From NCBI GenBank assembly GCA_030447445.1, contig JAUJOW010000002.1:160981-224980 (forward strand): a stretch of DNA of 64,000 nt, in the 5' to 3' direction. Under the pieces are notes generated by a model. The model had not been told where the DNA came from. It worked only from the letters and a program-made list of their open reading frames with translations, and searched no databases. The translations under genes and the position numbers were made by a program. The stretch is from Acidimicrobiales bacterium. Its GTDB lineage: Bacteria > Actinomycetota > Acidimicrobiia > Acidimicrobiales > Iamiaceae. This document shows positions 37,382-46,918 of this stretch, piece after piece; the first letter of the stretch is position 1, and each line of letters starts with the position of its first letter.

Positions 37382-38608
37382 ATGACCGTGGTTGACGCCG
37401 CCGTCGGGTTCACCGTGGTCGTGCCGGTGTTCAACGAGGAGGAGAACCGCTTCGGTGAGTTCGGTCCCGTGCTGGCCGACTGGGGCGCCGCCGGCTCCGA
37501 CCGGGCGGTGCTGTTCGTCGACGACGGCAGCAGCGACGCCACCGCCGACCTCGTGGAGAAGCTCTTCGCCGAACGGTCCGACGGCCGGCTCTCCCTGCTG
37601 CGCCGACCCCATCAGGGCAAGGGAGCCGCCGTGGCCGCCGGCCTGGCCGCTGCCGACACGCTCTGGGCCGGCTTCTGCGACCTCGACCTGTCGACGCCGC
37701 TCCCCCACCTCGAACGCATCCTCGAAACGGCCCGCCGGGTCGGTGGGCTCGCCATCGGCTCACGGGACCTCCCCGGGCCCCGGCTGCTGCGCCCCGAGAG
37801 CCACGCTCGGGAGTTCCTCGGCAAGGCCTACAACCGGTTGCTCCAGGCCCTCCTCACCCCGGGGATCAGCGACACCCAGTGCGGCGCAAAGGTGGCGTCG
37901 CGGGAGGTGTGGCGGGAGCTGCTCGACCAATGCCACGAGCCCGGACTGGCCTGGGACGCCGAGCTCATCGCGGTGGCCCGCGCCATCGGCGTACGGGTCC
38001 ACGAGGTGCCGGTGGACTGGAGCCACGACGAGCGCACCCGGGTGCGGGTCGGACGTGACGGGCTGGCCATGGTGGCGGCCACCCCCCTCATCTGGCGCAA
38101 CGCCCGCCGGGCGCCGGCACGGACGACGGCAACGACGACAACGCCGGTGCCGGCACCCGCCGCCGAGGCCGGTGAGGTCTTCGACGATGTCAACGCCGAG
38201 CGATTGATGGAGGCCGACGCCGAGCACTGGTGGTTCCGCAGCAAGGCCGCCTTCGTGGCTTCATCGATGCGCCGCTTCGCCAACCCCCGAGGGGAGGGCT
38301 GGCTGGTCGACATCGGCGCCGGATCCGGCGGCGTGACCGCCCGCCTGGGTTGACCTCGCGAGCGCACCCTCGTGATCGAGGGGAGCGCACCGCTCGTGCG
38401 CCGAGCCCGGAACCGGCACGGGCTGGCGACGGCGCAGGCTCTCGTCCACGCGCTCCCGGTGGCCGACGGAGCGGCGTCGGTCACCTGCTTCCTCGATGTG
38501 CTCGAGCATCTCGACGATCCCGGCCCCGCGCTGCGCGACGCTCGCCGGGCCCTGCGCCCCGGCGGCCTGCTCGTGGTCACCGTCCCCGCCCACCGCTGGC
38601 AAAGGTGA
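37382..38608 (+). pseudogene. GT2-methyltransferase fusion with nonsense codon and lost 3' end
   Basis: The ATG at 37382 opens a GT2 domain (FTVVVPVFNEEENRFGEFGP, LFVDDGSSDATADLVEKLF, GKGAAVAAGLAAADTLWAGF, CDLDLSTPLPHLERIL). An EHWWFRSKAAFVASSMRRF link and the SAM loop VDIGAGSGGVTARLG follow. At 38351 a TGA stands where the intact copy at 49816 has a TGG for tryptophan. Reading on, CFLDVLEHLDDPGPALRD and LLVVTVPAHRW are kept until 38608, after which ~105 C-terminal residues are gone and the DNA becomes a fragment of a GT39-like gene on the other strand. The GT2 domain alone might still be made. Confidence 0.8.
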
Positions 38609-38950
38609 GGTCGCCCGTCTCCTGCTGACCGATGCCGGCCCCGATGGTGATGGGTTCGTCGAAGGTCAGGCTGTCCCGCCGGGCTGCGCTCACCAGCAGG
38701 GCGGTGGCCAGCAGCAGGATCAGCGCCACGACGACGACGTGAGCCCATGCGGCCGCGGCCGTCGGCGCGGGAGGAGGGGCAGGGCGCCGGGCGCGGACGG
38801 CCCACGTGGATCCGGCTGGTCGCCTCGCTCGGGGTTCGCCATCGATCTCGCTTGGTCGCCAACGGTGGAGGCGGCGCGGCCCTGCGGGGACGAGCCCCCG
38901 CCGCCTCGCGCGCCCGATCGCCCTGCGGGGGCGATCGACGAGGCGTCGAC
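38596..38950 (-). pseudogene. 5' remnant of a GT39-like gene with palindromic repeats
   Basis: The minus strand codes VVVVALILLLATALLVSAAR followed by DSLTFDEPITIGAGI and ETGDLTF, the first helix and acidic loop of PMT_2/GT39 proteins. Everything after that is missing; the fragment abuts the cut end of the GT2-methyltransferase gene. Its arginine- and proline-rich N-terminal part overlaps a hairpin (GATCGCCC/GGGCGATC, 38917-38937) and a second GC palindrome near 38885-38900. Confidence 0.55.
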
Positions 38951-38956
38951 GCGACA

Positions 38957-38962
38957 TAGCCT
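38957..38962 (+). promoter_or_regulatory. -10 box of a leaderless promoter
   Basis: TAGCCT, then 8 nt, then the ATG at 38971. Confidence 0.45.
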
Positions 38963-38970
38963 GCCACGGC

Positions 38971-40763
38971 ATGGCGATGACATCGGGCCGTCGCCGACGA
39001 GAGGAGCCGCGCACCCGCTCCTCCGCACGTGGTGACGCCGACGCCCCGAGGACGGCCTCGGCCGCTTCGTGGCCGTGGCCGTGGCCGCCACGCTGGCCGC
39101 CGGGCTGATCTTCGGGTGGTTCCTCACGACCGGTCGCGCCGACTGCTCCAGCGCCGCCACCTCGACAACCTCTACAACATCCAGGGCCGCGCCATCCTCG
39201 CGGCCGCCTCGACGCCCCGGGCGGCAGCTTCCGGGTGGAGGGCTTCGACGTCGACGGGCGGACCTACACCTACTTCGGGCCGTGGCCCTCGGTGCTGCGG
39301 CTGCCGGTGCTGCTGGCGACCGACGACCTCGAGGGCCGGCTGACGGCGCCGTCGATGCTGCTCGCCTTCGTCACCACGATGGCCGTCACCGCCGGCCTCT
39401 ACCGGCGGGTGCGGGAGATCGTCCGGGGCGGCCGCCGCGGCCGACCGCCGCCGTGGTCACGCATCCAGCTCGGCGTGGCGGGGGCCTTCCTGTTGCTTCG
39501 GGGCCGGCTCGAACGTCACGTTCCTCGCCAGCCGGGCTTGCGTGTACCACGAGGCCGCGCTCTGGGGCCTGGCCTTCACCGTCCTCGCCCTGGACGCGGT
39601 GCTGGCCTCCACCCGCCGACCGAGCCCCGGCACCGTGCTGCTCGCCGGCACGGCGAGCACGCTGGCCGCGCTCTCGCGCGGCTCGGTGGGCTTCGGCCCG
39701 CTGCCGGCGCTGCTGCTCCTCGCCGTGGCCCACGCCGTGCCGCCCGCTTGCCGCCTGCTGCGCGGCCTGGTCGCCACCCCCGCGGATGGCTCGGGGTGGA
39801 ACCGATCCTGGGCCCTGCGGCTCGTAGCCGCCGCGCTGGTGCCACTGGTGGCCTACGGCGCGGTCAACCGGGCGAAGTTCGACGAGTGGCTCTCAGTGCC
39901 CTTCGACCGCCAGGTGTTCTCCGACATCGACCGCAACCGCCAAAAGACGCTCGAGGTCAACGGCGGCAGCCTGTTCAACGCCGCCCTCGCCCCCACCGCA
40001 CTGCTCCACTACGCCCGACCCGACCGCATCGGGCTCCGGGCCCGCTGGCCCTTCCTCACGTTCTCGTCGCGGCCGGTGACCGAGATCGGCGACGTGCGCT
40101 TCGACACCGTCGACGCCACGACTTGCCTGCCACGATCATGCCGGCGTTCACCCTCCTGGCCCTGCTGGGGCTCCTCGCCACGTTCCAGCGGCGGTCGGGA
40201 CGGCCGCACGACCTCACCCCGCTGCGGGCCCCGATTCGGGGGCGCGGCGGCGTTGCTGGTCACCACGACCATCGCCTTCATCGCCCAGCTCTACATCACC
40301 GACGTCCTGCCCGTGGTCGTGCTGGCGTCCCTGGCCGGGCTGCACATCCTTCTCCGCCGCCGCGTCGACCGGTCGGCGGCGGCTGACGGCGCCGGCGGTC
40401 ACGACCGGCCGGCCACGGCCCCCTGGGCGGTCCTCGGGGCGCTCGCCGTCGTCGGGTTGCTGGTGACGTGGGTGTACCAGCGGGAGGTGCACCCCCCAGA
40501 CGCGGCAGCGCGGGCGGCGGCCATCCGCACCAGGAGCTCGTGGCCGACGCCGTCGGCCTCGGCGGCTGGCAGGTGGTGCGGGGCACGACCCTGCCCCGGC
40601 AGGCCCGCACCGGGACGGCCTTCGTGGTCGGCGACTGCGACGCCCTCTGGGTCGTCGACGGCGGCCGCGCTGGGCGTCAACCGCCTCGACGACCGCACCG
40701 ACCTTTCCGTCGACGGCGAGGTCGTACACGTCTCCGTCGACCTGCCGCGCCCTCGACCTCTGA
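38971..40763 (+). pseudogene. Broken GT-C gene, paralogue of 24890
   Basis: The body of a ~600-residue GT-C protein can be followed but over at least five frame changes (near 39055, 39180, 39500, 40125, 40230 and 40500-40660). Pieces collinear with the gene at 24890 include VAATLAAGLIFGWFLTTGRA, GFDVDGRTYTYFGPWPSVLR, WVYHEAALWGLAFTVLALDA, NRAKFDEWLSVPFDRQVF and YITDVLPVVVLASLAGLHIL. The soluble tail is frayed; the likely stop is the TGA at 40761-40763. It converges on the GT2-methyltransferase gene at 40780, the same pairing as 24890/26972. Confidence 0.7.
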
Positions 40764-40779
40764 GGGGCCGACCGCCTGG

Positions 40780-42237
40780 TCAGGTGGCCGCCGGGTCGCC
40801 TCCACCGGCCGGTCCCGCCTCGACGGCCACCGGCTGCACCGGGCTGAGCTCGAGGAGCCAGCGGGCCGCGAAGAGCCCCGGCGCGACGAGCACCCCGAGG
40901 GCGTCGGCGCGTGCGGAGACGCGGCTGCGACGGGGCGGCGGCTCGGCGCCGGTGATCACGAGCGGCTCCCGGCGGCGGACCCCGTAGCCGGCGGCTGCGG
41001 CCGCGCCCTCGACCCCGCTCCGCGTGAAGAGCCGGAGGTTCCGGCGGTCGAGGATGCCGCCGTCCTCGTACTCGAAGCGGCCGAGCGCCACCTTCGTCCG
41101 CGGGTACCAGTGGCCGACGTTGCCGGTGACGACGAGGACGGTCCCCCCGGGGCGCGCCGCGCCGCGCAGCAGGGCGAGCAGCCGGACGGGGTCGGCGCTG
41201 CGCTCGAGGGCGCCCACCAGGAGGGCGGCGTCGAACCCTCCGCCCGCATCGGGGGTGCCGGCCTCGGCCACCGCCTTCTCGACCGCGGCGAGGAGGTCGG
41301 CGTGCTCGTCGATGTCGATGGCCGTGACCGCGTGCCCGCGGCCGGCCAGCTCGGCTCCGACGCCCTGGATCGCGGCCCGGTCGGCCAGGCAGAGCACCGA
41401 CCCCGGAGGTCGTCCGTCCATCCACTGCAGCACCCGGGTGCCAACCTGGTGGGCCGTGCCCTCGTGCACCGACTCGGGCTTGACCACCGACGTCGGCTCG
41501 AGCCCGATCCCGAGCTTGTTCGCCCGGTAGCGCACCACCTGTCGGGCGATGTCCTTGGCGTAGCGCATGCCGTTCACGTACGAGATCTCGTCGCCGTAGA
41601 ACGTGGGGATCGGGATCTCGACGATGTGCTTCCCGGCCTCGTGCAGCTGCAGGATGATGCCGGTGTCGAAGTCGTAGTCGTCGCTGTTGTCCTCGAACGG
41701 GATCGCCCGGAGCGCGTCGACGCTGTAGGCGCGGTAGCCGCTGTGCCACTCGGACAGCCCGGTGCCGGCCAGCCGGTTCTCGAAGGCCGTCAGCACCCGG
41801 TTGCCGATGTACTTGTACATCGGCATCCCGCCCTTGAGCGCGTCGCGGGGCACCATCATCCGCGAGCCGAACACGGCGTCGGCCTCGCCCCCCTCCAGGG
41901 GAGCGACGATCTCGGGGAGCAGCTCGGGCGCGTACTGGCCGTCACCGTGCAGGAGCACCGCGATGTCGAAGTCCTGCTCGATGGCCCACCGGTAGCCGGT
42001 CTTCTGGTTGCCCCCGTAGCCGAGGTTGCGGTCCTGGCGCAGCACGGTCAGTGGCAGGTCGCGACCGGCGAGCTGCTGGTAGCCCAGGCCCACCAGGTAG
42101 GTGGCGTCCTCGCTGTAGTTGTCGCACACGAGGATGCCGCTGATCCGGGGCACGAACTCCCGGGGGATGCGGTCGAGGACCTGGGCGAGCGTGGCTGCGG
42201 CGTTGTAGGCGACCACCACGATGCCGATCTTCTTCAC
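40780..42237 (-). CDS. GT2 glycosyltransferase fused to a degenerate methyltransferase domain (485 aa)
   Basis: Residues 1-~230 form a full GT2 domain: IGIVVVAYNAAATLAQVLDR, VCDNYSEDATYLVG, LGYGGNQKTGYRWAIEQ, LLHGDGQYAPELLPEIV and EWHSGYRAYSVDALRAIPF. The C-terminal domain aligns with the methyltransferase part of 26972 (NVGHWYPRTKVALGRFEYED is shared in form). However, the SAM loop reads SVLCLADRAAIQGVG instead of LDLGCADG, and the next acidic blocks are altered, so SAM binding is doubtful. Start GTG at 42237 has GGAGGA three bases upstream, a leadered start unlike most genes here. It diverges from the CDP-sugar operon across 80 bp, so the two may share control. Confidence 0.82.
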   Translation of the reverse strand: MKKIGIVVVAYNAAATLAQVLDRIPREFVPRISGILVCDNYSEDATYLVGLGYQQLAGRDLPLTVLRQDRNLGYGGNQKTGYRWAIEQDFDIAVLLHGDGQYAPELLPEIVAPLEGGEADAVFGSRMMVPRDALKGGMPMYKYIGNRVLTAFENRLAGTGLSEWHSGYRAYSVDALRAIPFEDNSDDYDFDTGIILQLHEAGKHIVEIPIPTFYGDEISYVNGMRYAKDIARQVVRYRANKLGIGLEPTSVVKPESVHEGTAHQVGTRVLQWMDGRPPGSVLCLADRAAIQGVGAELAGRGHAVTAIDIDEHADLLAAVEKAVAEAGTPDAGGGFDAALLVGALERSADPVRLLALLRGAARPGGTVLVVTGNVGHWYPRTKVALGRFEYEDGGILDRRNLRLFTRSGVEGAAAAAGYGVRRREPLVITGAEPPPRRSRVSARADALGVLVAPGLFAARWLLELSPVQPVAVEAGPAGGGDPAAT

Positions 42238-42240
42238 GAG

Positions 42241-42246
42241 TCCTCC
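42241..42246 (-). promoter_or_regulatory. Ribosome binding site GGAGGA
   Basis: GGAGGA on the minus strand, close before the GTG at 42237. It decides the start and shows this gene is not leaderless. Confidence 0.55.
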
Positions 42247-42305
42247 AGGAGCCAGGGGTGCCGGCGATGATACGCCGCTCGTTCCGGGCCGCCGAGGGGA
42301 ATCGC

Positions 42306-42311
42306 TAGGCT
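42306..42311 (+). promoter_or_regulatory. -10 box of a leaderless promoter for the CDP-sugar operon
   Basis: TAGGCT, then 6 nt, then the GTG at 42318. The four genes downstream overlap one another and need no other promoter. Confidence 0.55.
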
Positions 42312-42317
42312 CCCACC

Positions 42318-43109
42318 GTGTCCGACGGAGCGCCCAAGGTGGTGATCCTCTGCGGCGGCTTGGGCACCAGGCTGCGAGAGGAGACCGAGTTCCGCCCGAA
42401 GCCGATGGTCGAGATCGGTGGACGGCCGATCCTCTGGCACATCATGAAGGTCTTCGCCCACCACGGCCTGCACGAGTTCGTGCTCTGCGTGGGCTACCGG
42501 GGCCACATGATCAAGGACTGGTTCCTGAACTACGAGCTCTGGAACAGCGACTTCACCGTGACCCTCGGCCACTCGGCCACCGTCGAGGTGCACGACCCCC
42601 ACGACGAGTGCGACTGGCGGGTAACCATCTGCGACACCGGGGGCGACACCATGACGGGCGGTCGGGTCAAGCGGGTGGCGCACCACGTCGGCACGGGGCC
42701 GTTCCTCGTCACCTACGGCGACGGCCTGGCCGACATCGACCTGACCGAGCTGCTCGCCTTCCACCGCCGCCACGGCAAGCTGGCCACGGTCACCGCCACC
42801 CGCCCACTGTCGCGCTTCGGCCACGTCGACCTCGACGCCGGCCAGGTGGTGCGGGGCTTCCGTGAGAAGCCACAGACCGACGACTGGGTGAACTCGGGCT
42901 TCTTCGTGTTCGAGCCCGAGGTGCTCGACCTGCTCGAGGACGACTCGATCCTCGAGCGGGAGCCGCTCGAGGAGCTGGCCGACATGCGCCAGCTGGTGGC
43001 CTACCGCCACGAGGGGTTCTGGCAGCCGATGGACACCTACCGCGACTTGCTGCTGCTCAACGAGCTGTGGCAGTCCGGCACCCCGCCCTGGCGGGTGTGG
43101 AAGCCGTGA
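42318..43109 (+). CDS. rfbF: Glucose-1-phosphate cytidylyltransferase
   Basis: A 263-residue sugar nucleotidyltransferase. VVILCGGLGTRLREETEFRP with KPMVEIGGRPILWHIM is the nucleotide-binding signature specific to the CDP-glucose branch (RfbF/DdhA/AscA). FVTYGDG-type LVTYGDGLADIDL binds metal and product, and NSGFFVFEPEVLDLLEDDS and FWQPMDTYRD close the fold. It joins CTP and glucose 1-phosphate to CDP-glucose in the cytoplasm, the first step to 3,6-dideoxyhexoses. Length is usual for the family (~257). Its stop overlaps the GTG of the dehydratase (GTGA). A GTG start lies 6 nt after TAGGCT. Confidence 0.93.
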   Translation: MSDGAPKVVILCGGLGTRLREETEFRPKPMVEIGGRPILWHIMKVFAHHGLHEFVLCVGYRGHMIKDWFLNYELWNSDFTVTLGHSATVEVHDPHDECDWRVTICDTGGDTMTGGRVKRVAHHVGTGPFLVTYGDGLADIDLTELLAFHRRHGKLATVTATRPLSRFGHVDLDAGQVVRGFREKPQTDDWVNSGFFVFEPEVLDLLEDDSILEREPLEELADMRQLVAYRHEGFWQPMDTYRDLLLLNELWQSGTPPWRVWKP

Positions 43110-44107
43110 CCTCAGATCGGTGGGCCGGCGAACGGGTGCTGGTGACCGGTGCGACGGGGATGGTCGGCTCGGCCGTCTGCCGCCGCCTCGTCGACGCCGG
43201 CGCCCACGTCGTGGCCCTCGTCCTCGACGCAGACCCGAGCTCCGACCTCATCCGCAGCGGCACCATGGGCCGCACCGCCGTTGTGCACGGCGCGCTCGAG
43301 GACCTCGCCGCCGTGGAGCGGGCCATCGTGGGGCACGAGGTCACGACCCTCGTGCACCTCGGCGCCCAGACCATCGTGTCCGCGGCCCGACGGGCTCCGC
43401 TGGCCACGTTCGAGGCCAACATCCGCGGCACCTACGACGTGCTCGAGGTCGCCCGGCGCCACCCGGACCTCGTCCGCCGGGTCGTGGTCGCCTCGAGCGA
43501 CAAGGCCTACGGGGCCTCCGACTCGCTGCCGTACGTGGAGTCGCATCCGCTGGCCGGCCGCCAGCCCTACGAGGTGTCGAAGTCCTGCGCCGACCTGATC
43601 GCGCAGTCCTACGCCACCACCTACGGGCTGCCCGTCGCCGTCGCCCGCTGCGGCAACATCTACGGACCCGGCGACCTCAACTGGAGCCGCATCGTGCCCG
43701 GCACCGTCCGGTCCCTGCTGCGGGGCGAGCGTCCGGTCATCCGCAGCGACGGCACGCTCGTGCGCGACTACCTCCATGTGGACGACGTCGTGGACGCCTA
43801 TCTGGCCTTGGCCGCCTCTCTCGACGACCCGCCGCCTGGGGGCGTGGCCTACAACTTCAGCGACGAGTCGCCCCGCACGGTGCTCGAGGTCTACGCCGCC
43901 GTGTGCCAGGCGGCGGGCACGGCCGACGTCGAGCCCGAGGTGCTGGGGTTGGCCTCCGACGAGATCCCGAGCCAGCACCTCGACGCCTCCGCAGCCCGCG
44001 AGCGGCTCGGCTGGAGGCCCCGGGTGGAGCTGGGCGACGGTCTCCGGCGCACGGTCGACTGGTACCGGGAGCTCTTCGCCGACGACCCGGTGCGCTTCGA
44101 TGCCTGA
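43106..44107 (+). CDS. rfbG: CDP-glucose 4,6-dehydratase
   Basis: A 333-residue extended SDR from a GTG overlapping the preceding stop. [19 protein letters not shown] binds NAD, SSDKAYG and the catalytic [20 protein letters not shown] (YxxxK) follow, then [20 protein letters not shown] and [16 protein letters not shown]. These blocks, notably SSDKAYG and the SKSCADL helix, are those of RfbG/DdhB/AscB. It turns CDP-glucose into CDP-4-keto-6-deoxyglucose. Typical homologues have ~355 residues, so this one is slightly short. Eight bases overlap with the next gene. Confidence 0.9.
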   Translation: MTSDRWAGERVLVTGATGMVGSAVCRRLVDAGAHVVALVLDADPSSDLIRSGTMGRTAVVHGALEDLAAVERAIVGHEVTTLVHLGAQTIVSAARRAPLATFEANIRGTYDVLEVARRHPDLVRRVVVASSDKAYGASDSLPYVESHPLAGRQPYEVSKSCADLIAQSYATTYGLPVAVARCGNIYGPGDLNWSRIVPGTVRSLLRGERPVIRSDGTLVRDYLHVDDVVDAYLALAASLDDPPPGGVAYNFSDESPRTVLEVYAAVCQAAGTADVEPEVLGLASDEIPSQHLDASAARERLGWRPRVELGDGLRRTVDWYRELFADDPVRFDA

Positions 44108-45446
44108 TGCCGCCAACGAGCTGCGTGAGGAGATCGTCGGCCTGGTCCGCCGCTACCACGGCGTCGCCTTCGCGCCGCAGCCATTCGTGCCGGGCGAGAC
44201 CCACGTCCCCGTGTCGGGCAAGGTGTTCGACGGCTCGGAGCTGGCCACCCTCGTCGAGGCGGCGCTCGACTTCTGGCTCACCACCGGTCGCTTTGCGGCG
44301 GCCTTCGAGGAGCGCTTCGCCGAGCGCCTCGACGTCGACCACGCGCTGCTGTGCAACTCGGGGTCGTCGGCCAACCTCCTCGCCGTGAGCGCCCTGACCG
44401 ACGCCACCCTCGGCGATCGCGCCCTCCGGCCGGGCGACGAGGTGATCACCGTGGCCGCCGGGTTCCCCACCACGGTGAACCCGCTCCTCCAGCACGGCCT
44501 CGTCCCGGTGTTCCTCGACGTCGAGCTGGGCACTTACGACGTCGACGTCGAACAGCTCGAGGCGGCCGTCGGCCCCCGCACCCGGGCCGTGGTGATGGCC
44601 CACACGCTCGGCAACCCGTTCGACCTCGGGCGGGTCACCGACCTGTGCCGCCGCCACGACCTGTGGCTCGTCGAGGACGACTGCGACGCCGTCGGCGCCA
44701 CCTACGACGGCCGGCCCACCGGGTCCTTCGGTCACATGGGCACCGTCAGCTTCTACCCCGCTCACCACATCACGATGGGCGAGGGCGGTGCGGTGCTGAC
44801 CTCGAGCGGCGAGCTGAAGAAGCTCGTCGAGTCGTTTCGCGACTGGGGCCGCGACTGCTGGTGCGCGACCGGTTGCGACAACACCTGCGGCCGGCGCTTC
44901 GGGTGGCAGCTCGGCGACCTGCCCTTCGGCTACGACCACAAGTACGTGTACTCCCGCCTCGGGTTCAACCTGAAGGCCACCGACCTGCAGGCCGCCGTGG
45001 GGCTGGCCCAGCTGGACAAGCTGGAGGGGTTCATCGCCGCCCGCCGGCGCAACTGGCAGCGGCTGCACGACGGCCTGGCCGGCCTTCCCGAGCTCGTCCT
45101 GCCCCGGGCCACGCCAGGTTCGGAGCCGAGCTGGTTCGGCTTCGCCATCACCGTCGCGCCCGAGGCGGGCTTCGACCGCTTCGACCTCGTGCGCCACCTC
45201 GAGGACCAGCGGATCGGCACCCGGCTGCTGTTCGGGGGCAACCTGCTGCGCCAGCCTGCCTACCAGGGCAGGCCGCACCGGGTCATCGGCGACCTGCGCA
45301 CCACCGACCTCGTCGCCGAGCGGACCTTCTGGATCGGGTGCCACCCGGGGCTGAGCGATCGCATGCTCGACCACGTGGTCGAGGTGATCCAGTCGTTCGT
45401 GGCCCGCCCGGTGGCCATGCCGCGGCCGGCCCGGGCCCGTCGGTGA
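44100..45446 (+). CDS. rfbH: CDP-4-dehydro-6-deoxyglucose 3-dehydrase (E1, RfbH)
   Basis: A 448-residue PMP-dependent dehydrase of the aminotransferase fold. [14 protein letters not shown] and [12 protein letters not shown] place the cofactor. At the usual Schiff-base lysine site stands histidine ([14 protein letters not shown], about residue 222), the mark of E1/AscC-type 3-dehydrases rather than transaminases. [12 protein letters not shown] (about 253-264) carries the cysteines that hold a [2Fe-2S] cluster in E1. It removes the 3-hydroxyl of CDP-4-keto-6-deoxyglucose and needs electrons from an E3 ferredoxin-type reductase, which is not in this window. It starts at an ATG inside the previous gene's end and is coupled to the epimerase by GTGA. 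Confidence 0.93.
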   Translation: MPDAANELREEIVGLVRRYHGVAFAPQPFVPGETHVPVSGKVFDGSELATLVEAALDFWLTTGRFAAAFEERFAERLDVDHALLCNSGSSANLLAVSALTDATLGDRALRPGDEVITVAAGFPTTVNPLLQHGLVPVFLDVELGTYDVDVEQLEAAVGPRTRAVVMAHTLGNPFDLGRVTDLCRRHDLWLVEDDCDAVGATYDGRPTGSFGHMGTVSFYPAHHITMGEGGAVLTSSGELKKLVESFRDWGRDCWCATGCDNTCGRRFGWQLGDLPFGYDHKYVYSRLGFNLKATDLQAAVGLAQLDKLEGFIAARRRNWQRLHDGLAGLPELVLPRATPGSEPSWFGFAITVAPEAGFDRFDLVRHLEDQRIGTRLLFGGNLLRQPAYQGRPHRVIGDLRTTDLVAERTFWIGCHPGLSDRMLDHVVEVIQSFVARPVAMPRPARARR

Positions 45447-46030
45447 GCGGGCGGCCCAGCGCCGGCGGCGATCCAGCGCCGAGCCCACTCGTCGCCATCC
45501 CCAGGTGCTGGTCCGAGCCGGTCCCCCGCGCCGCGGACGAGCGGGGGTGGTTCACCAAGGTGTTCCAGGCGTCCGCCATCCGAGCTGGCGGCGGCGACAC
45601 GGCGGTCGCGGAGGTGTACCTCTCGTCGTCGCGACGTGGCGTCGTGCGGGGGCTGCACCTCCAGCTGCCGCCCCACGACCACGCCAAGACCGTGACCTGC
45701 ATCCTGGGCAGCGCCTTCGACGTCGTGGTCGACCTCCGGGCCGGGTCGCCCGCCTACGGCCAGATCGCCCAGTTCGAGCTCTCGGGCGCCCACCCGGCCA
45801 GGGTCCACATCCCCGCCGGGTGCGCCCACGGGTTCCAGGCGCTCCAGGACGACACGGTGCTGGCGTACGTCGTCGGCACCGAGCACGCGCCGACCCGCGA
45901 CACGGGCGTGCGCTACGACACCGCCGGCGTGCGGTGGCCTCTGCCCGACCTCGTCGTGTCGGCCCGCGACCGCGCCCTGCCGACGCTCGACGCGTTCGAC
46001 ACGCCGTTCCGGTTCACGCCGTCGCCGTGA
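45443..46030 (+). CDS. RmlC-like sugar epimerase, probable CDP-4-keto-3,6-dideoxyhexose 5-epimerase
   Basis: A 195-residue cupin of the dTDP-4-dehydrorhamnose 3,5-epimerase family. [31 protein letters not shown] with the catalytic-type histidine, [16 protein letters not shown] and [16 protein letters not shown] are the family blocks. The first ~20 residues are a variable tail. In an operon with RfbF, RfbG and RfbH its natural role is that of AscE, inverting C5 of the CDP-3,6-dideoxy-4-ketohexose toward ascarylose. A dTDP-rhamnose role is less likely because no rmlA, rmlB or rmlD is seen here. GTG overlaps the previous stop, and its own stop overlaps the next GTG. Confidence 0.82.
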   Translation: MSGRPSAGGDPAPSPLVAIPRCWSEPVPRAADERGWFTKVFQASAIRAGGGDTAVAEVYLSSSRRGVVRGLHLQLPPHDHAKTVTCILGSAFDVVVDLRAGSPAYGQIAQFELSGAHPARVHIPAGCAHGFQALQDDTVLAYVVGTEHAPTRDTGVRYDTAGVRWPLPDLVVSARDRALPTLDAFDTPFRFTPSP

Positions 46031-46918
46031 CGCCGACGCGGCGCGCCCTGCTCACCGGGGCCACGGGGTTCGTGGGGCGCCACCTGTCCCGGCGGCTCCT
46101 CGCCGACGGGTGGGAGGTGGCCGCCCTGGTGCGCGACCCGCGATCGCCCCGGATCGTCCCCGGCATCGGCGCCCATGTCGTCCCCGACGAGCACGGCGCC
46201 CTGGTCGACCTGGTGGCGGCCGTGGATCCGGAGGTCTGCATCCACCTCGCCACCTACTTCGTCGGCGATCACCGAACCGCCGACGTGCGACCTCTCGTCG
46301 ACGCCAACCTGACCTTCGGCACGCGCCTGGCGGACGCCCTCGTCTGCGTCGGCGGCATCCCACTCGTCAACACGGGCACGGCCTGGCAGCACGTCGGCGG
46401 GGCGCCGTACGCGCCGATGTCGCTGTACGCGGCCACCAAGCAGGCCTTCGCCGACATCCTGCGGTTCCACGCCACCCGCCGACACCTCGAGGTCGTCACC
46501 CTCACCCTGACCGATACGTACGGTCCCGGCGACGACCGACCCAAGCTGGTGCCCGCGCTGCTGGCCGCCGGCCTCACCGGCGGTCCGCTGGACCTGTCCA
46601 CGGGCGACCAGCTGATCGACCTCGTCCACGTCGACGACGTCGTCGCCGCCTTCGCGGGTCGTCGACCTGCTCCGCGGGGCCCACCGGTGAGCCCGAGCGG
46701 GGACGCGGTGGGCCGTCTCGTCCGGTCGGCCGGTCACCATCCGGGACCTGGTGGACCGGTTCTCGGCGGCGACCGGTCTGGCCGTCGACGCCCGCTGGGG
46801 CGTCCGCCCCCCCCGGGACGTCGAGATGCGGGAGCCCTGGGCGATCGGCGATGCTCCACCGGGGTGGACGCCGACCACCGACCTCGACCGCGGCCTCGCC
46901 GCCCTCGTGGCCGGCTAG
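46027..46918 (+). pseudogene. SDR sugar reductase (AscF/RfbJ-like), frameshifted in its last third
   Basis: From a GTG at 46027 an extended SDR begins: ALLTGATGFVGRHLSRRLLA, VCIHLATYFVG, NTGTAWQHVGG, the catalytic YAATKQAFADILRF (YxxxK), DTYGPGDDRPKLVPALL and LIDLVHVDDVVAAFA. Near 46658 one extra G shifts the frame, and a second change near 46690-46710 is needed to reach VTIRDLVDRFSAATGL and the TAG at 46918. The catalytic domain is complete before the first break. By position it would be the last-step reductase of a CDP-3,6-dideoxyhexose (AscF for ascarylose; abequose or paratose synthase otherwise). The stop lies at the edge of an IS630 element. Whether it is active depends on the shifts being real. 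Confidence 0.72.

Noticed and set aside
45443..46918. dTDP-rhamnose pathway for the epimerase and reductase
   Set aside because: The preceding genes belong to the CDP-glucose route and no dTDP-specific genes are present, so a CDP-dideoxyhexose role is more economical.
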